From positions 1,798,001-1,862,000 of the forward strand of contig JACONQ010000003.1 in assembly GCA_014281115.1 (NCBI GenBank): 64,000 nucleotides of DNA, written 5' to 3'. The position numbers and the translations under genes are program-made. The notes beneath the pieces are model-generated. The model did no database searches. It worked only from the letters and a program-made list of their open reading frames with translations, and was not told where the DNA came from. Origin of the DNA: Laburnicola sp. R22_1 (lineage: Eukaryota > Ascomycota > Dothideomycetes > Pleosporales > Didymosphaeriaceae). Shown here one piece after another: positions 24,801 through 36,500 of the stretch. The first letter of the stretch is position 1. Each line of letters starts with the position of its first letter.

Positions 24801-26698
24801 CCCCTACACCTATATTAATAGGACCTCCTGCGCAAAGAAAGCGATACAGGACCAATACCCATCTTCAAACTACTAATGTGTTGCCCAAACGCACACGAAA
24901 TTCTGCTGCCAACGCTATCCAGACTTATTAGAACACGTTCGCGTCGGCCTCACTACTAGACAAAGTGCCCCAATTAATTGCACTATTACGGCGAGTCCAC
25001 AGAGACCAGCTTCCGCCCCTGCCTTAATTTTAGAATGATGTCCTGAAACTCCCTATGTGGTTTAGAGAAGGCTTCATGGCAGCTGCGAAGAAGGAGCTGA
25101 ATACTATCGCTAGAAAGGAGACATACACTGAGATTCCGCTCTTAGAGCTCCCTCTAAGCACTAAAGTCTTGCCACTTATGTGGGTCTTCACATACAAATT
25201 CGATCAAGGCTATCTAGCCAAGTTCAAAGCAAGAATTGTTGTAAGAGGAGACTTGCAGACTGTTGTGGGTGACACCCATGCTGCTACTCTTGCTGTACGA
25301 ATATTCCGCGCTCTTATGGCAATTGCCGCCTACTTCAACATGGACATACGTCAATACGACGCTGTCAATGCTTTTACCAACGCCAAACTCCCCGAACCTG
25401 TTTACACCTTTCAACCAGAAGGTTTCCGTGACGGCGGGCACTACTGGCAACTTCATCGCGCCCTTTATGGCCTCAAGACGTCACCACTACTCTGGTACGA
25501 AGACTTTACAACTACACTTAAGAGCTTTGGTCTATCACCAGTACTTAACGCACCCTGTCTATAGAGAGACGACCGCATTATCGTCTTCTTTTACATGGAC
25601 GACATTATTACTATAGCCCTTCCAGGTCATTCATCCTTCCTTGACGCCTTTAAACGCAAGCTTGTTAAATAGTATGAAATCACCGACTTGCAAGGCCAAG
25701 AGAACTCTACTTTCTGTGGTATTACCACACACAGAGACCGCGACAATAGTCATCTTTAGTTGTCACAACGTGACTACATCCAGAAAATCTACGCCAAATA
25801 CCCGGCACCTCAAAAGTCGTCCTGGACTAAGGCACCTGCTTCACCTCTACCTTTCAAGGAGCTTGTACCATCAACAGAGTCTAAGAACGAGGACGCATCT
25901 TATCGTTACTCCCAGATAGTTGGATCTATCGGCTACACCGCTGGTGCTACACGTCTAGATATCGCCAAAGCTTATTCAAAATTGGCTGAATTCCTTACCA
26001 ACCCTGGCCCCAAACACTTATCAGCTGCATATCAGTGCCTCGCATACCTGCATTACTCCCAGGACCTGGCACTGCACTACTCTGCAGACTACACTACTCC
26101 GCATCTCTATTAAAAAGATACCGAAGAGACCGACTTCTATGGCGCAACTAACGCGTCTTACGCCGATCATAAGGCAACCCGCAAGTCCTTACAAGGCTAC
26201 ATCTTCTTCCTATTTGGCGGTCCAATCGACTAGAAAGCAACGCTCCAACGCTGCGTTGTTAAGTCAACTACCAAAGCCGAACTCATCTCACTCTCTGCAG
26301 GGTACACTGAGTACTACTGGTGGTCCAGGATCTTCAATGATCTCCACCTGGACTTTGAGGAACAACCCTCTATGTACTGTGACAACAAACAGACAATTCG
26401 TCTACTGGTTACAGAGTCCCCTCAGCTGAAGACAACCCTTCGACACGTGGATATACACCACCATTGGTTACAGGAATAGGCACTACGAGGAACTGTTACT
26501 CCCGCTTATATTGAAACTAACTCTCAGCCCGCTAACGGCCTTACAAAACTTCTACCTAAACAGAAGCATTAGGAATAGTTAAAGCTCTTACAACTTAAGC
26601 CTATTCCAAAGCAGATTACAGGTGAACAAGTAGAGTCTTCGAGCTCTTACACCTCTGCGACCTTACAGCAGAACATTGGCGGTTCAGGTGACCTATGA
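21839..26698 (+). pseudogene. Copia-1a gag-pol polyprotein (stops, no frameshift)
   Basis: ATG at 21839 to TGA at 26696-26698 is exactly 1,620 codons in one frame, interrupted by many TAG/TAA codons that derive from TGG, CAG or CAA. Gag: about 21839-23060 with a CPCGKGDAH zinc-knuckle-like motif near 22800. Protease and GAG_pre-integrase: about 23100-23750, with an H-C-C segment CEQCRVNK. Integrase: AIDIIALD near 23800, DGERAYRF near 24000 and an HAERLGK glutamate near 24110. Reverse transcriptase: 25055-25700 with QYDAVNAF and the YMDD box at 25592-25603, intact. RNase H: to about 26450 (STTKAELISLS, YCDNKQTI). The C-terminus runs into repeat unit A. Confidence 0.9.
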
Positions 26699-26850
26699 AT
26701 CTCACCCCGTCCCTGCGCCCACAGTCTCCAGAATCACTGTGTTTTACTGTGTCGATAAGGCCTATAGCTACGCGCTCCTCTAGTCCGATGCTTCTCCATC
26801 TCTACATATTAATAAGGCACATAGCCACGCGCCCCTCTGGTCTGACATTG
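26679..26850 (+). repeat. Copia-1a 3' cassette, block 1
   Basis: Unit A (GTTCAGGTGACCTATGAATC and following CTCACCCCGTCC) overlaps the polyprotein stop. It is followed by an AATCACTGTGTTTTACTGTG segment and two copies of a roughly 38-bp unit B (ATAAGGCACATAGCCACGCG-like, at about 26752 and 26810). The block recurs about 780 bp downstream. Confidence 0.85.
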
Positions 26851-27222
26851 CCCCTGAGCACTGCTCTGTTCCAGCACCCTACTTTCCCTGTGTTTCACAG
26901 TGACAAGACCTTACACGTGTTGTATTACGGCTCTAGCAAGAAGAATCTTGACGTCCAACGCAGAGCACTGTCTATTAAGAAGTTAACAATAGCTGATAAC
27001 TGTCTACACCTAGGTGGATTAGCTACCCATCCTGCGGATCAGTTCCCTCAGTACCTACACACCCAAGGCACAAGTCTAGGTATTAGCAAGGAGTTCTGTC
27101 TCCTTGTGCTGGCGCAGCTATATGGAGTGGTTCCGCCCACTTACGCTGGAGTCAATCACACTAGAGTCATTGAGACGGCTTATATTGATAACGAACACGG
27201 GCAGACCTCAGCACTAGACTAG
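26695..27222 (+). CDS. Copia-1a second ORF after pol (ATGA overlap)
   Basis: A 175-codon ORF whose ATG (26695-26697) overlaps the polyprotein TGA (26696-26698) as ATGA. It is uninterrupted in this copy although the polyprotein carries many stops. In Copia-1b the matching frame has exactly the same length (44990-45517), with only transition-type damage including ATG to ATA. The product is basic and Ser/Thr/Leu-rich in its first half, where the repeat units encode two IATR-containing segments, and has a hydrophobic stretch FCLLVLAQLYGVV near the C-terminus. I do not recognise it. Its position resembles the env-like ORFs of Sireviruses, and ATGA is the stop-restart signal of victoriviruses. It may also be open by chance. 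Confidence 0.4.
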   Translation: MNLTPSLRPQSPESLCFTVSIRPIATRSSSPMLLHLYILIRHIATRPSGLTLPLSTALFQHPTFPVFHSDKTLHVLYYGSSKKNLDVQRRALSIKKLTIADNCLHLGGLATHPADQFPQYLHTQGTSLGISKEFCLLVLAQLYGVVPPTYAGVNHTRVIETAYIDNEHGQTSALD

Positions 27223-27422
27223 GACCCACCTTTTCTTATTTAAGACCAGACTCTCCTGTAAGGTACGCCCTTACTTGCTGGCCTAGCTATATAGAACAGT
27301 TACAATTGTTTACGCTAGTACCTAGGCAGACTGCTTTCTCATAGTGATTTCACATTAAAACAGACCCAATCTACCGTTATAAGCTATATGCTAAGGACAC
27401 TCAGAGGCCAACCCACACACAG

Positions 27423-27615
27423 ACGGCTCAGGTGACCTATCAGTCTCACCCCGTCCTGGCGGTTCAGGTGACCAATGAATCTCACCCCGTCCTTGCACTC
27501 ACAGTCCACAAAATCACTGTGTTTCACACTGTTGATGAGGCATATGGCCACGCGCCCCTCTGGTCCGACACCATGTCAATAAGGCACATGGCTACGCGCC
27601 CCTCTAGTCTGACAC
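27423..27615 (+). repeat. Copia-1a 3' cassette, block 2
   Basis: A partial unit A (27423-27456), a full unit A (27457-27490), the AATCACTGTG segment and two unit B copies (about 27531-27570 and 27575-27614). It repeats the arrangement of block 1 in the same order. Confidence 0.85.
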
Positions 27616-27832
27616 CTTTTAGCTCACTCACACTATTGTCACAGTGTTTTAGGGTAACTTTTATGGCAAGCAGCCCACACAAGAACCTGCTAACAGCTCC
27701 TTTTTCTTCTCCTTACTAAGGTTGGGAGTTGTTTGTTGCCTGTCGCGCCATTTTGACTTCATCTCTTGTCGCCACGCATACCTGTTTTGACTTAGGACCT
27801 GGCATCTCTCAGATCACCACTATTGGCAATCT

Positions 27833-27842
27833 GAAGGGGGTG
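27833..27842 (+). other. Copia-1a polypurine tract
   Basis: GAAGGGGGTG directly before the 3' LTR. The same AAGGGGGTG sequence precedes the 3' LTR of Copia-1b and Copia-3. Confidence 0.8.
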
Positions 27843-28021
27843 TGTAAGACTGCCGCATGGCTGTATGGTCGGTCCTTGGTCACATGACCTCGGCCGGAAT
27901 AACCTTATGCCTAGCCTCACCCATACACCTTCAGGCCCTCGGTCCTCGATAGAATGACACACCTCTTTTCTCATGGTCAACCCATATCACTATGAATTAC
28001 TGTGATCTCCACTATCTTACA
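27843..28021 (+). repeat. Copia-1a 3' LTR
   Basis: 179 bp, one mismatch to the 5' LTR, followed by the right ATATA target copy. Confidence 0.95.
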
Positions 28022-31000
28022 ATATATAACCTCATTCTATTTTTAGCCTAATCTTTAACTATTAAACCTTAATTTCTTAAAGAGTTTCTATTTAGTATTA
28101 ATAGACTTTTATGCTATATTAAAGTAGGTGTTAAGGTAGTTAAGACTATTAACTATTAATATCTAGTAAATTATAAAAGTACTACTATTTAAAATCTATA
28201 GCGTTAACTTATTATATATTACATACGTATCTATTCTGCGTTTTTATAATTTCTAGATTTTAGAATAGGTAGTTTATAAAATACTACTAATACTACTACT
28301 ATAAGTTGCTAAAGCGCTTTATAAATCTTATATTACTTAAAAGCATATTAATAGCGTAGGTAATAGAAACGTATTCTATAAAGTAGAGTCCTCTTATATA
28401 TTCTAGCATCTTATCTACCTTATTCTTATGTAAGGCTAGTTTTGCTTATTCTTTTATTTTCTCTTTTTATGCTATATAAGAGTTTAAAGAGGATTATAAA
28501 GATAAGAAGGATAATAAGAATAAAGAAGAGAATAAGAATAAATAACATAGGACCTATTTGTTTAAGGGATATAAGATATATAACTAGTTACTAATAGGGG
28601 TTAAGTAGTTAACGCAGCGCTTATATAGCCTATTAGACAATATTAATTTAGTTATATAGGCGGCGCTTGCTAAGTAAGGCACTTTAGAGTATATAGGCTA
28701 ATAACACTATTTATAATTAGTTCTCCTTACACTATATTTATAAAAGCAGTTTCTAATTTAGCTTATAACTATAAGCGCTATTAATTACGCATTTATAAAG
28801 AGATTATTAATAGTAGTCTAATAGCTTACTATAATATAGTTTATAGATACTAAGGCTTAGTGTAAGTAGAAATTATTAAGTAATTCCTTATATTTTTAAG
28901 TCCTAACCGCATTATATACACTGTTAAACTAAAACTACCTAGTATTTTCTAAGCGTGCTAGGTATTTTCTTCTTAAGCTAAAGCTAAGCCTATGCTAGAT
29001 ATATATCTATTATTTTACTACTTAATCCCTACTATAAATTTTTACTATAAATCTCTACTATAAATTGCTACTACTCTCTCTTAAACTTTAAGTATGCTAT
29101 TATTCTCTACTATCTTTTATAAGTAAGCTTATAGCTAATCTTTGTTAAACTAGCTGCAAAAGAAGGAAAATAGATAGTCTTGCTCTATAATATATTTAAG
29201 CGTTATATAGCTTTAACTACTACCTAGCTATTTCTCTAGTATCTAACCCTTAACGCTATACGTCTTAATATAAATAGTTAGGACTTTACTACCTTTAAGT
29301 AAAGTAATATATATATATATTCTAAATATATATTCTCTATATAGCGTTAAATTAACTATCTAGAGGTAGCACAACAAAGGCTTTTATCTTAAATAACATA
29401 ATAAAAAAATTAGAGCCTCCTGCTTAGTAATTAAAAAGAGTGTAAAAAAGGTAATAATAAAAAAAAGCGCGTTTAAACTGCTAAGCGAGCTTAGCAGGCT
29501 TGGCGCGCCCACTCTAACTAAAAAAAATCCACATATAAAATGGGTTGGCTATAAGCGGCTATATAAGTAGAATAGAATATTAACCTCTTTTCTTAGTTCT
29601 AAAACGTATTACTTTTATTAATAAATTTATATTTTAGATCTTTTGCCTTTAGTCTTAATAGCTGTCTTCTACTAACGCATATTCGCTTAGTTAGTCTAGC
29701 TCTCTTTTTATCTACTAATCTAGACCTTTTAACAGTACTTCTAAAATTAATATAGTAAATATATTTTAGATAAAACTAGAGCATCTATAATAATATAAAT
29801 AACTATTTACAATAGAGCTTACTTAGAGGGTATATTAGTAACTTAGGATCTTTAGAATACTAATTAAAGATATTTTTTTAATTAGCTATCTTAGGAAACT
29901 ACTGTATTTACATTTCAGAAGGTATAGACTTATTATCTAAATAGTTAGAATAGAATTCTAAAGTAGCAAGTGTTCCTCTATAAATTAGTAGGTTGCACTA
30001 TATAGAAATTATTTTAGGCTTATTTAAATAGGCCTAGTAATAGGTATTCTATTTCTTTAGTTAATAAACTATTTACTATAGAGGAAGAAAAACTCTATAA
30101 ACTTATAACTTTTCTTACGCTACTTCTAATAGCAACTATATATATATTTCTATAATATAGCAGCTAGTTAACTATTAGAAATATTCTTATTAGACGCTAT
30201 ATTATAAATAGTAGATAGAGTTATATATCTATTAATCTTTTATACAAAGCATATTTTTAGATAGTAGTATTTGTCTAGCTTAAGACCTAGTTAGAATGCT
30301 ACTTCCTCTTCTTATAAATAGAGCTTAATTGGATTTTAAAGGATAGTCTTATCTATATTACTACGTATAGTAGCCTTAATAAATATACTAGACACTAAAT
30401 AGTTGCGCACTAGTATAAGTTTATACGCTTATTAGAATATAGTTTTATAATAGCTAGTATATTCTTTTATATAGGTGTTAACTTTACATATAATCTAAGT
30501 AGGCTATTCTCTCTAACACCTATAAAGCCCTTTTAAAATTAGCTTTTATTTTTAGGCCTATAACTTTTTACGTTTATTCTTTAATAGTATATTATCTAAA
30601 AAAATTCTTAAGTTTTGCTTTAATATTCTTAAACTTAGCGCTCTACTTAATCTTATATCGCTTTTCTACTAGTAGTAACTACTATAGCTCTAGATTCTAA
30701 GTAATAAGTAAGGAATAGAAAAGGTCTATAATATCTATATAATAGTCTTTATTATAGAAGAAGATTATCTAACTATCTACTCTAGTATTATTTACTACGT
30801 AATAATTATAATATACTACTAGGTTACACTATCTACCCTATTGTATTCTTCTATTCTATAAATAATTTCTATTTATATATAATATAAGTTAGATATATAA
30901 AGTACTATAGAATAGTATATATACTAGTAAGAATTAGACCTTCTACCCTTAAATTATACACTATTAGGGGTTTATTATAGCTAGCATAAAAGCTCTATTC

Positions 31001-32612
31001 TTAAAGATCTTAGCTAAATACACTTATAGTCTCTATCTTTCTATTACTTTTTTAAAGAACAGTAAGTCCTAAACGCTTAAATTCTAGTAGAGTTAAAGTA
31101 TTTGCTTATTTTCTAGAAGTTCTAGTGCTAGAATCTTATTTATTAACTTATAATTTCTGAATGCATTTCTTGTAATATATATAATAACTATTATAAATAT
31201 AAAATTATAAAAAGTAGGTAAGTCTTAATACCTTTATATAATGCGTGCCCTAGTTTATTTTATAATTAGTATTAGGCAAGTGCGTAATAAGAAGTAAATT
31301 TACCTCTTATTTACAGTAATTATTATATACTTTATATCTTACTAAAGTTATCTAGCCAATTCTATATTACTACACTTATTATAAAATATAGTAAAGATAG
31401 TATTCTAACTTATTACTATTAGTTTATGTAGGCTACTTTAAATAAACTTACCTAATAATATAAGCCCCTACTAGATTCTAGGCAATATATAGATTCTATA
31501 TTTTTACTAATTTTTAAAGTGCTAAAAATATAGGCTATAATAGGAGCGTATATCTTAACTCTATACTATAGTTTTAGAAGCATAAACTAATTATTCTTCT
31601 ACTACTATATCTCTAGGTAAAGAAAATAAATTTATAAGCTATATTGCTATAGTTTCTTTCTAAAAGGTAGCTTAAAAATATTATATAGCTTATACTTAAT
31701 AAACTATCTTATATAATTAGTACTAATACTCCAAAACGCTTAGCTAGCTATAGTAAACTTATATTTAAGGTAGACAGCATTATATTTAGGCTTATTACCT
31801 TTACTAGCTTCTTCTTCTTATTTTTCTATTTCTTCTCTATCCTAGCTTGCCTCTAGCTAGCAGTAAAGTCTTTATAGTACTAGACTATAGTTTATAAGCC
31901 TAGCTTTTTATTGCTATATCTACCCTTAATTCTAAGCGCAATAGATATAATATAGTCTTTAGATATCTTAATAGTATTAGAACTTACTTTTAGATTTAAC
32001 CTCTTATATCTAGTGTTAAAATTTTATATTAGCAAGGTATACTAGGTAGAAAGATATTATTATAGGCTTACTAATTCTATAGCGCTAATATGCGCTTATA
32101 GTTTTTTTATGTTTAGCTAAAATTATCTTAGAACCTATTTTCTATTAATAATATCTTTCTTCTTCTTTATAGCTATATTATAACTAGCACGCTTAAAAAA
32201 AAGGCCTTTAGCAAAACCTTTTAGAGTATAAAAAATAGAATAAGAAATAGTATAAAGTTTTAAAACTAATAGTAATACTACTAAGAAGATAATAGTATTA
32301 TAGTAATACCTAAGGTAGTTAGGTAGGTTTAACCTAGTAGTATAACTATACCTTTATAGTGTAAAAGTAGAGTATAAGCTACTATACTAAGAAGAGATAG
32401 TATTAGCGCTATAAAATACTAGGGGGCGTATAGTTAGGAGGCCTATTTTATTCTTAGTCCTTAGGAACAATTTAGTCCCCCTTTTAAAAAGTACCCTAGG
32501 GCCTAAAACCTACCTCTAAGTATCTCTCTTATCTAGACTTAATAAAATTATAAGAGTATATCTAACTTATAATTTACTATTTAGAAAAGCGTAGGCTAGC
32601 GTAACTAAGTAG
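28022..32612. other. Long RIP-degraded AT-rich block
   Basis: About 4.6 kb of TA-rich DNA without recognisable element ends. Isolated GC patches occur near 29470-29520. A CTTAGTAATTAAAAAG segment near 29430 recurs near 37970, so a degraded repeat is present. A long but unidentified minus-strand frame lies at about 29900-30950 (separate entry). Confidence 0.5.
29900..30950 (-). pseudogene. Unidentified RIP-degraded protein gene
   Basis: A minus-strand frame that continues for roughly 300 codons with stops only of TAG/TAA type. It contains segments such as NTRVDS, LLLVEKRYKIK, KFKNIKAKLKNFF and LGLKLDKYYYLKICF. The density of Lys, Leu and Tyr without frameshift supports a former gene. No known family is recognised, and limits are approximate. 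Confidence 0.35.
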
Positions 32613-32705
32613 TAGGTAAGCAGCCTAAGGGGTAAGTAAGTAGCCTAGGGGGTGGGTAAGTAGCCTAAGGAGTAGGTAAGCAGCCTAAGGAGTAGGTAAG
32701 CTAAG
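32613..32705 (+). repeat. 20-bp tandem array
   Basis: Four to five copies of AGTAGGTAAGCAGCCTAAGG-type units, each 20 bp, with transition differences. A minisatellite in RIP-degraded DNA. Confidence 0.85.
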
Positions 32706-32934
32706 GGTAATTAGCCTCTAAGCAAAGCAGCGCTGCTTACTAGCTATAGCTAGAAAATAAGTACTAGAGAAATTTAACTAACTACCTATATAAGTAACAT
32801 AAGTTACTACTTAACTATAATTAAGTTAACCTTAAGCAAGTATATATACTAGTCTTATAGAATACTAAGTAATAAGTGTATTATTAACTTAATTATATAT
32901 TTTTATATAGTATTTTACAAAGCTAGTATATAGA

Positions 32935-33321
32935 AAAAAAGATTAATATTTAGAAATTATTCTTAACTTTGCCTAGCTAGTTATCTAGACCCTAATAAAT
33001 TTAATAATAGCTATGTCGCTATAGGTATTAGATTTAGATATAGTATTAGGTTACTAGAAAGTTATTTTATTACTAAATATAATAAATAAAAAGATAAAAA
33101 TTTAGTACTCTAGGCATTACTAATATTATACGAGTAGGTAGACTTTATACACTATATATATAGTAAACTATAATTATACTATAGCTACTAGATTATAAGT
33201 ATAATAACTAAACTATAGTTAAGTATTTTATTACCTATACTACGTTTATAGTTATAACTTTATAGTTTACTATAGCTTTCTACTAGTTTACTAGTTAAAA
33301 AATAATATATAACTTAGTTAT
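32935..33321 (+). repeat. R1 repeat, copy 3 (fragment)
   Basis: Matches copy 1 from about 15395 to 15790 in the same orientation, with heavy transition mutation. The right end is cut by the LTR of Copia-2, which therefore inserted into or next to R1. Confidence 0.75.
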
Positions 33322-33516
33322 TATTGGATAGACTCTCACTAGTAAAAGGAAAGGAACTAAAAACGGATTATATTTAAAGATTTATTCATTCTTATCTTAG
33401 TGTGGATGCTATAGAGGTGTATATACTCTTATCTAAGTAGGACTAAAGTAGAATTAAGGCGGTCTATTAGGTATTATTAGGCAGCTAATGTATCTACTAA
33501 TGCCTATAATCCGACA
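33322..33516 (-). repeat. Copia-2 3' LTR
   Basis: About 195 bp, reading TGTCGGATTATAGGC ... CTATCCAATA on the minus strand. The CA end appears mutated to TA. The outer end abuts R1 copy 3. Confidence 0.6.
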
Positions 33517-33559
33517 CTAGAAATCTTTTCTTTCTAGATAGCTTAGTAGTAACTATATG

Positions 33560-36500
33560 TGTCTATATTAACTGTATGTAAAGCATTAAATATTAGAGCC
33601 TATTGGCCTCTATACCCAGTCGTTAACTTAGACTGTTAACTTATTCCTGTTAATAAGGTGCTTAAGAGCGCGGTTTAGTAATGCCTTAGTAAAAGCGTTT
33701 GCAGGATTGTCTTTACTATTAATCTAGCGAATCTTAGTAATCTCGCGATGCTTATATGACTGGCGCAACGTCATATTATCGATTATAAGGCGCTTTTCCT
33801 TTATTGTTCTAAGCTTTACTAGACACTTATACAGCGAGTACAAATCTATACAGATAACTAAGGGAATTATAGGTAGTCTAAGGCGTTTTATAATTATCCT
33901 TAAGGTAGTTGTAATAGCAATGCCGATATTAAAACTATTAACCATACTATAGATTTCTAAGGCCAGTACGCTTTGTGTGACGCGTTTATATTTTATAGAG
34001 CTGTAGTAAATTATATTACTATAGATTGTAAAGGTGTTATTAACGTCTATAGACTTATTAATAAGTATTAATATAAAGCCTAGCTATAAACTAAGGTTCT
34101 TGTTATTGGCAAATAAGCCGTCTACAAAGACTATTAACTTAGCATTAATAAGGTTAATAGGTACGTCGCGTAGACCGCGGTCGAGGTTCTCTATCTGCTA
34201 TTTAAGGCGCTTATTGAGCGCCCTAATATCCTTATCTAAAGGTTGCTGCGCTTGCGCGGCTATAGACAAATTAAAAGAAGTCTCTAGTTGGCATATTAAG
34301 GTGATGTATGCCCCCCGGGCATGCTGTTCTATATACTATTGCGCGCGATTGTGCGCCTTAATATTCACAAGCTTAATCTTTTCTTTTTGTCCCTTCTACT
34401 TAAGGTTTAAGATTACTTTACTATTTTCTATTGTAAGTGTGTAACTATTAAAGTCTAGTTACACGTCTAGCGTTAGGATAGTCTTTGGCTTTAATTAGAA
34501 CTATGTGTTCTTAAGCTTTTTCTCTTTAAGCAACAAGAATGCGGCTGTTCTAAGTATAAGGGTATTATTAGTCTATATGCTAACAAGTCTAAAGGCGTCT
34601 GCGTCCCTATTTGTAACTAATAAGTAAGGGTTGTACGTTAATATAGACATGTCTAATTTCTTATAGTAATGTCTATAGTATATTATTTACTAATAAACCC
34701 CTGCCTCTATAATTCTATACAGCGGTTTAATTACGTAAAGCAGCGTGCCTTTTAAGTATTTTAACACTAGTTCTAAGAGGAGATGTGCAAGAATTGTCCT
34801 CTAGAGATTTGTCTACGCTTAAGGATATGCCTGCGTTATATCGCGCAGCTTAACAGTTATCTCACGTTGTATAAGTATAGGCGCCAGGCCATAATTAGAC
34901 ACTGGCTACAGTGTTAAATAGTTAGAGACTATAATAAGATAGCTTCCTTGTCGTAGTCCTGATAGTCTTAGATAACTAGACAGGATTTCTTATAGGGCTT
35001 AGTTTTTTTTTTCTTTAACCTCTTGTATAAGACGCGATTTGAAAATTCGAATTCTACTATGCAATTTCTTATCGTATAGTTTAAACTCAAACACTTTATG
35101 GTCTACAAGATTACTAATCTCTTAATTATCGGACGCCTTAAAGGGTACGCCTAGGATTATAATAACCCCATTGTTGCGTAGCTTAATCGCTAGCTTATAG
35201 TTAGCCTTCTTCTTCTTAGTTATGTACACATTTGCCTTGCGCTTGTTTTTCGATCCTAGAGGATAGTCTCTCTTACTTAGTTGCGCTACTATAGGTACTT
35301 TCACATTTGTAGGTGACTTATACAGTGCGTGTGGTATATTAGGGTCGCTCTAGAGGTGGTCTAGTCTATAGTATGGCTTAACAATAGTTAATCTAAATAT
35401 TGTTAGACTATTAACTATATTAATAGTGATATTGTAGTCATCTATACTAGCGATTTTATATAGGCTATTCTAGCTGTTACTTTCTTTCTAGATTAAAATC
35501 TTGCTTTATAGCGGAAGTGTAAGTACGTCTTTAGTAGCAGGTTCGTTTTGGGTGTTTAGGACGTCCGCGACCTAGCGCTCTGTAGCAATCTTGTATAGGG
35601 CTTTTTTCGCCTTTTAAATAGCCTCGCTGTGCTTAACTATTAATAGTGATAGCAGTAACTCTGTTGTTATACGTGGGTACGCCCCAAAGACTAGCAGAGT
35701 TGGGACTAGCCCGTTAGGGCCGGCCGTATTATTAACGGCTTTTACAGCCATCTAGAGGATTGCCTTATTAGATATAGTGCTAGCGAGCTTAATATAGAGT
35801 ATATCCTATACGCGGCGTAGGGGCGCATAATACCTCTTAGTCTTGCCTATAGACTAGTGCGCCTCTGTAGGCACTTATTTACACGTTACTCCTATAATCT
35901 TTACCTTAGCGCAAAACTCTACGCTTATAAAGTTAGTGCCTGCATTATGTGTAATAATATCTAGTGGGCCTTAGTAGGTGTTAATCCATAACATTTATAG
36001 TGCCTTCCACGTCTCCTTGCCTAAAATAGCGCTAAGGAACTTCGCGCCTTAAAACGTAGTGGACGCATCGACTACGTGTAGTATAGGCTTGTTGCCTAGG
36101 TACATTATATTAATAAGGATTTTATAATTAAAGTAGTGGTCGTCCTTAAGGATAAACTTAAATTGGCGCGGCGCGGAGCTATTTAGTTAATAATAATAAC
36201 AGAACTTTATAATTTTCTTAAGAGTTCTTTCTTTAAAGTTATTGTAACTAGCATTCTTTAATAGCTTAACGAGTTGTATAATAGCTAGGTGCCTAAACTA
36301 GCAATACAGCCGTCTTAACTTAGTCTCTGTTAGAAATATTATTGCGCGCTCTCTCTTATTAAGATGGAACCACGGATGTCCCCATTTATAGATTACTAGG
36401 GTACAGTATTCTCCTTATACGAGCTCATCTATAGTGTTATTAAAATAGACATTTAATCTATCTATATCTATAAGGCACAGCAGAAACAGTGTAAGCGCTT

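Larger units (their letters stand above)
21424..28021 (+). mobile_element. Copia-1a: full-length Ty1/copia retrotransposon
   Basis: 6,598 bp, plus orientation, flanked by the 5-bp duplication ATATA (21419-21423 and 28022-28026). The 179-bp LTRs differ at one position, so insertion is recent relative to surrounding DNA. It carries a gag-pol frame of 1,620 codons, a primer-binding site, a second ORF, a repeat-rich 1.1 kb 3' region and a polypurine tract. Integrase precedes reverse transcriptase, which defines Ty1/copia. Composition is almost normal; damage is limited to scattered transitions. A second copy in opposite orientation is at 44189-50789. Confidence 0.95.

Noticed and set aside
34034..34444. 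136-codon plus-strand frame
   Set aside because: Antisense to the Copia-2 reverse-transcriptase/RNase H region; no match to anything.
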